DNA of 64,000 nucleotides from Faucicola osloensis_B (GTDB lineage: Bacteria; Pseudomonadota; Gammaproteobacteria; Pseudomonadales; Moraxellaceae), in NCBI GenBank assembly GCA_964211495.1, contig CAXORL010000001.1, forward strand, positions 1 to 64,000. The letters run 5' to 3'. The position numbers and the translations under genes are program-made. The notes under the pieces are model-generated. The model searched no databases and was not told the DNA's origin. It saw only the letters and a program-made list of their open reading frames with translations. Shown piece by piece: positions 61,511 through 64,000 of the stretch (the stretch's first letter is position 1; every line of letters starts with the position of its first letter).

Positions 61511-63208
61511 TTACAATAAGCGCTTAAATGGCAAGGCAGAAAAAATCTTTAGCCAAAGTCCATTGACAAACGTCATATGCGGCTCTTTATCTAAAGTGAT
61601 AAGCTTTTTATTGGTTTTATCATCATGGGTCTGCCACATCAGTTGTTCATTATCCTTAAGATGCACGCGGTAACTGACATTGAGCATAGAGTTATCAAAC
61701 GTATTATGAAAGGATTTGGCAAGCGCTTTATCTTCAATCAGCACACCAAGCTCGGTATTGATGTTGGCAGAGCGCGGATCCACATTGTAAGAACCGATAA
61801 ACGTGTATTTGTCATCCACGGCAAAAGCTTTGGTATGCAAACTGGTACTGTATTTACTGCGATATAAGCTACGTTTTTTGCGGCGAAAGTCTGCATCAGC
61901 AGATGATTTTAGCTCATACAGTCCAATTCCCGCTTTGAGCATCGGCACGCGTGCCACGTTATACCCTGAATGCACGATAGGCACATCGGTTGATTCATAC
62001 GAGTTGGTAAAAATATTGATTTTTACCCCATTTTCCATTAGTTTACTTAGTTGCAGCACGCCCAAGTCAGTGGGCACAAAATACGATGACACAATGGTCA
62101 ATTGCTGTTTTGGGGTGCCAATACGTGCCCGAAGCTGTGATACCAATCGGCTATCTTTATCATCTTGATTAAGCAGTTTTTTGACATCATCTGCCAAAAA
62201 CTGCATCGGTTGCCAACGAAATTGGATTTTTTTGTTATACAGTTGTTTATCGACTATTGCGCCATTTTGTACCCGATAAAGTTGCGAGCTTTTATGCAGA
62301 TGGGACTGGCTATTGACCGGTGCAATCGCAGTCAAAGTCCCCAAAAATGGCTCATCGCTTTTATTACGCTCGGGGTTTTTTGAGGGTCTGACCAAACGCT
62401 CGATATCATACGATAGCGGACTATCCCAATAATCTTCAAAACTCTCATTGATTTGGTTGACCACTTTGCCGGCAAGCAAAACATCCAAATCAGCAAACTC
62501 AGCGATGCTATCTTTACGCAGATATTCATCGCCAATATTGCGCCCACCAATGATGGATAACTGGCGGTCAAAGGTCATGCTTTTATTGTGCATGCGTCGT
62601 TGGTAGCGGGGCAGTGCTACCACAAAATTGGCGGGGGTAAAGCCGCGCACCACTTTAGGGTTAATCAATCGCACTTGGATATTAGGATGGGCAGCAAAAG
62701 CAAGCAGCTGTTGGTCAAGTTCCAGATTGGTGTTCAAATCATCGAGTAACAGTCGTACTTTGACCCCACGATTGGCCGCTTGGTACAAGTCTTTAAGCAT
62801 CAATTGCCCTGCTGCATCGTTGTGCCAAATATAGTATTGGATATCGATGGTTTGCTGAGCCATCTCGGTCAAAATACTGCGTGAGGCGAAGGCATCACTG
62901 CTATCAATCAGCGGATAATAACCGGAAAATTTGCTCGGTGAGGGGTTTTTGCTGGCACTGATACGACTGATTAAATAATGACCTTGTATACGCGATTTTT
63001 CGGAAAATTTTTGCGCACCTGTCAGCTGCGTTGATAAAGTTTGCGTAGCGGCGATATGAGGGTTGTTCGGCAGCATTTGACAAGCGGTAAGTGGCGTAAG
63101 TAGCAGCGTAAATAGCAATGGAAAGCAAAATTTCACAATTTTGGGCGTGAGTTTTTGCGATGCTAGTCTGACAAAGCCAACAGATGATGAATAAAATGCT
63201 GCTACCAA
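61511..63208 (-). CDS. Phospholipase D-like lipoprotein, ClsC/YmdC type
   Basis: 565-residue phosphatidyltransferase candidate with two HKD motifs: HNKSMTFDRQLSIIGGRNIGDEYL (in part) and HTKAFAVDDKYTFIGSYNVDPRS. This is the ClsC (YmdC) branch, which makes cardiolipin in E. coli together with a partner protein. The N-terminus is a long basic leader followed by a hydrophobic stretch ending in lipobox LTAC, so it is probably lipid-anchored. The TTG at 63208 is the likely start: AAAAGGA lies 8 bases upstream and there is no ATG before the signal. A YmdB-like partner is not adjacent. Cardiolipin function is inferred from family only. Confidence 0.88.
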   Translation of the reverse strand: MVAAFYSSSVGFVRLASQKLTPKIVKFCFPLLFTLLLTPLTACQMLPNNPHIAATQTLSTQLTGAQKFSEKSRIQGHYLISRISASKNPSPSKFSGYYPLIDSSDAFASRSILTEMAQQTIDIQYYIWHNDAAGQLMLKDLYQAANRGVKVRLLLDDLNTNLELDQQLLAFAAHPNIQVRLINPKVVRGFTPANFVVALPRYQRRMHNKSMTFDRQLSIIGGRNIGDEYLRKDSIAEFADLDVLLAGKVVNQINESFEDYWDSPLSYDIERLVRPSKNPERNKSDEPFLGTLTAIAPVNSQSHLHKSSQLYRVQNGAIVDKQLYNKKIQFRWQPMQFLADDVKKLLNQDDKDSRLVSQLRARIGTPKQQLTIVSSYFVPTDLGVLQLSKLMENGVKINIFTNSYESTDVPIVHSGYNVARVPMLKAGIGLYELKSSADADFRRKKRSLYRSKYSTSLHTKAFAVDDKYTFIGSYNVDPRSANINTELGVLIEDKALAKSFHNTFDNSMLNVSYRVHLKDNEQLMWQTHDDKTNKKLITLDKEPHMTFVNGLWLKIFSALPFKRLL

Positions 63209-63365
63209 AGCCTGAATCCTTTTAAAAAAATCACTGATTAACGTGGCATTTACCTAAGAGAAGTTGGTTGTCATGGCGTTTTTGCATAAAATACTCACTT
63301 GAAAGCGACCGTCAAATCCAACTTATGCTATCATAATTTATTTGATACACAAAAGATGTAACATT

Positions 63366-64000
63366 ATGACCCAATTAGACCCCAACTGGCAAAGTGATGC
63401 ACTTGATTTAAGCCTAGAGTATGCCGACCAAACCATCGCCGTGCGCGGCGGTTATCACCGTACCGACGAAGGCGAACATAACGAAGCGATTTTTACCACC
63501 AGCTCCTACGTATATAAAAATGCCGCCGATGCCGCCGACCATTTTAATGGCAATAAAAAAGGCAATGTCTACTCGCGCCATACCAATCCAACTGTGCGCG
63601 CTTTTGAGCGTAGATTGGCAGCTTTAGAGGAAGGCGAGCGCTGCGTGGCAACCGCATCAGGCATGGGCGCGATTCTGACCATGTGTTTGGCGTACTTGCA
63701 AGCCGGTGACCATCTGCTAGCAGCCAAGCAATTATTTGGCTCGTCGGTCGCCCTGTTTGATACCTACTTTAAAGCGTTTGGCGTTGAGGTAAGTTATGTC
63801 GATTGCTTTGATAATGAGGCTTGGCAACAGGCGATGCAGCCAAATACCAAGGTGCTGTACTGCGAAAGCCCCTCCAATCCTTTGGCGCAAATTGCCGATT
63901 TAAGCTTTTTATCAAGGCTCGCGCATAATCACGATGCGCTATTAATCGTCGATAACTGCTTTGCAACCCCCGCTATTCAAAAACCTTTAATGTTGGGGGC
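63366..64000 (+). CDS. metZ: O-succinylhomoserine sulfhydrylase, 5' part
   Basis: PLP enzyme of the Cys/Met-metabolism family that makes homocysteine from O-succinylhomoserine and sulfide. The window ends inside the gene after about 211 codons. The visible part has VRGGYHRTDEGEHNEAIF, the tetrameric-contact motif VYSRHTNPTVRAFERRLA, ATASGMGAIL, the active-site Tyr/Arg region, CESPSNPLAQIADL and the PLP Asp in LIVDNCFATP. These fit MetZ better than MetB or MetC. The PLP Lys lies beyond the edge. No riboswitch-like element was seen in the 157 bp upstream. Confidence 0.92.
   Translation, partial: MTQLDPNWQSDALDLSLEYADQTIAVRGGYHRTDEGEHNEAIFTTSSYVYKNAADAADHFNGNKKGNVYSRHTNPTVRAFERRLAALEEGERCVATASGMGAILTMCLAYLQAGDHLLAAKQLFGSSVALFDTYFKAFGVEVSYVDCFDNEAWQQAMQPNTKVLYCESPSNPLAQIADLSFLSRLAHNHDALLIVDNCFATPAIQKPLMLG

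Noticed and set aside
61437..61673. 78-residue plus-strand frame with a hydrophobic start
   Set aside because: Most of it is antisense to the 3' end of the ClsC-type gene; no ribosome-binding site.

Overview
The window is a contiguous stretch of chromosome from a gammaproteobacterium, most likely of the family Moraxellaceae and of Moraxella (M. osloensis-like) type. This is an inference from protein character and gene order (smc-zipA-ligA, leuS-lptE-holA, ccoNOQP, a LolC/LolD pair without a visible second LolC/E gene) and from the moderately AT-rich intergenic DNA. No rRNA, CRISPR array, prophage or intact insertion sequence was seen. Almost everything is core metabolism and cell-envelope biology.

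Layout. 1-10 kb: uracil salvage (upp), a VWA lipoprotein, a DUF2905 membrane protein, the radical-SAM protein YgiQ, a GNAT acetyltransferase, a split YjjP/YjjB exporter, a divergent Lrp-type regulator and EamA/RarD transporter, and a BLUF photoreceptor with an unusual C-terminal membrane helix. 10-17 kb: 3-methyladenine glycosylase (tag), an MHS-family transporter, a three-gene rhodanese-McrB-McrC operon joined by ATGA overlaps, and glutathione reductase. 17-26 kb: a potABCD polyamine uptake operon with a downstream secreted protein, a DUF2252 protein, beta-carbonic anhydrase, glyoxalase I and hemF. 26-34 kb: a small lipoprotein and smc-zipA-ligA. 34-40 kb: a glycine-zipper lipoprotein, two identical tRNA-Lys(UUU) genes separated by a hairpin-rich spacer, macAB, and (minus strand) leuS-lptE-holA reaching to 43 kb. 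43-48 kb: an ArsC/Spx-like protein, the cbb3 oxidase operon ccoNOQP (ccoQ is a 57-codon gene) and an SCP2 protein. 48-64 kb: two unrecognised genes, lolC-lolD, a YdcF-type protein, comEC, sppA-hydrolase-CPBP protease, dusA, a second MHS transporter, a ClsC-type phospholipase D lipoprotein, and the 5' part of metZ running off the end.

Two things stand out. First, a recurring scar: short (8-23 bp) tandem duplications, some perfect and some decayed, lie across stop codons (yjjB, BLUF gene, MHS transporter, the secreted protein at 16.9 kb, carbonic anhydrase, hemF, macB, the ArsC-like gene, SCP2; a spaced version at holA). Others lie at or just upstream of start codons (lptE, dusA, DUF2252, potA). 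No single family explains them, because each copy is locally derived. Second, the type IV restriction-like McrBC pair is translationally coupled to a single-domain rhodanese, and its McrB has no N-terminal DNA-binding domain but a long insertion after Walker A. Smaller points are a ComEC whose C-terminal domain has lost the metallo-beta-lactamase motif, a Tat-type lipoprotein PotD, and a hairpin centred on the macA stop codon.

All calls come from reading the sequence and remembered family motifs. No database search or structure prediction was run.
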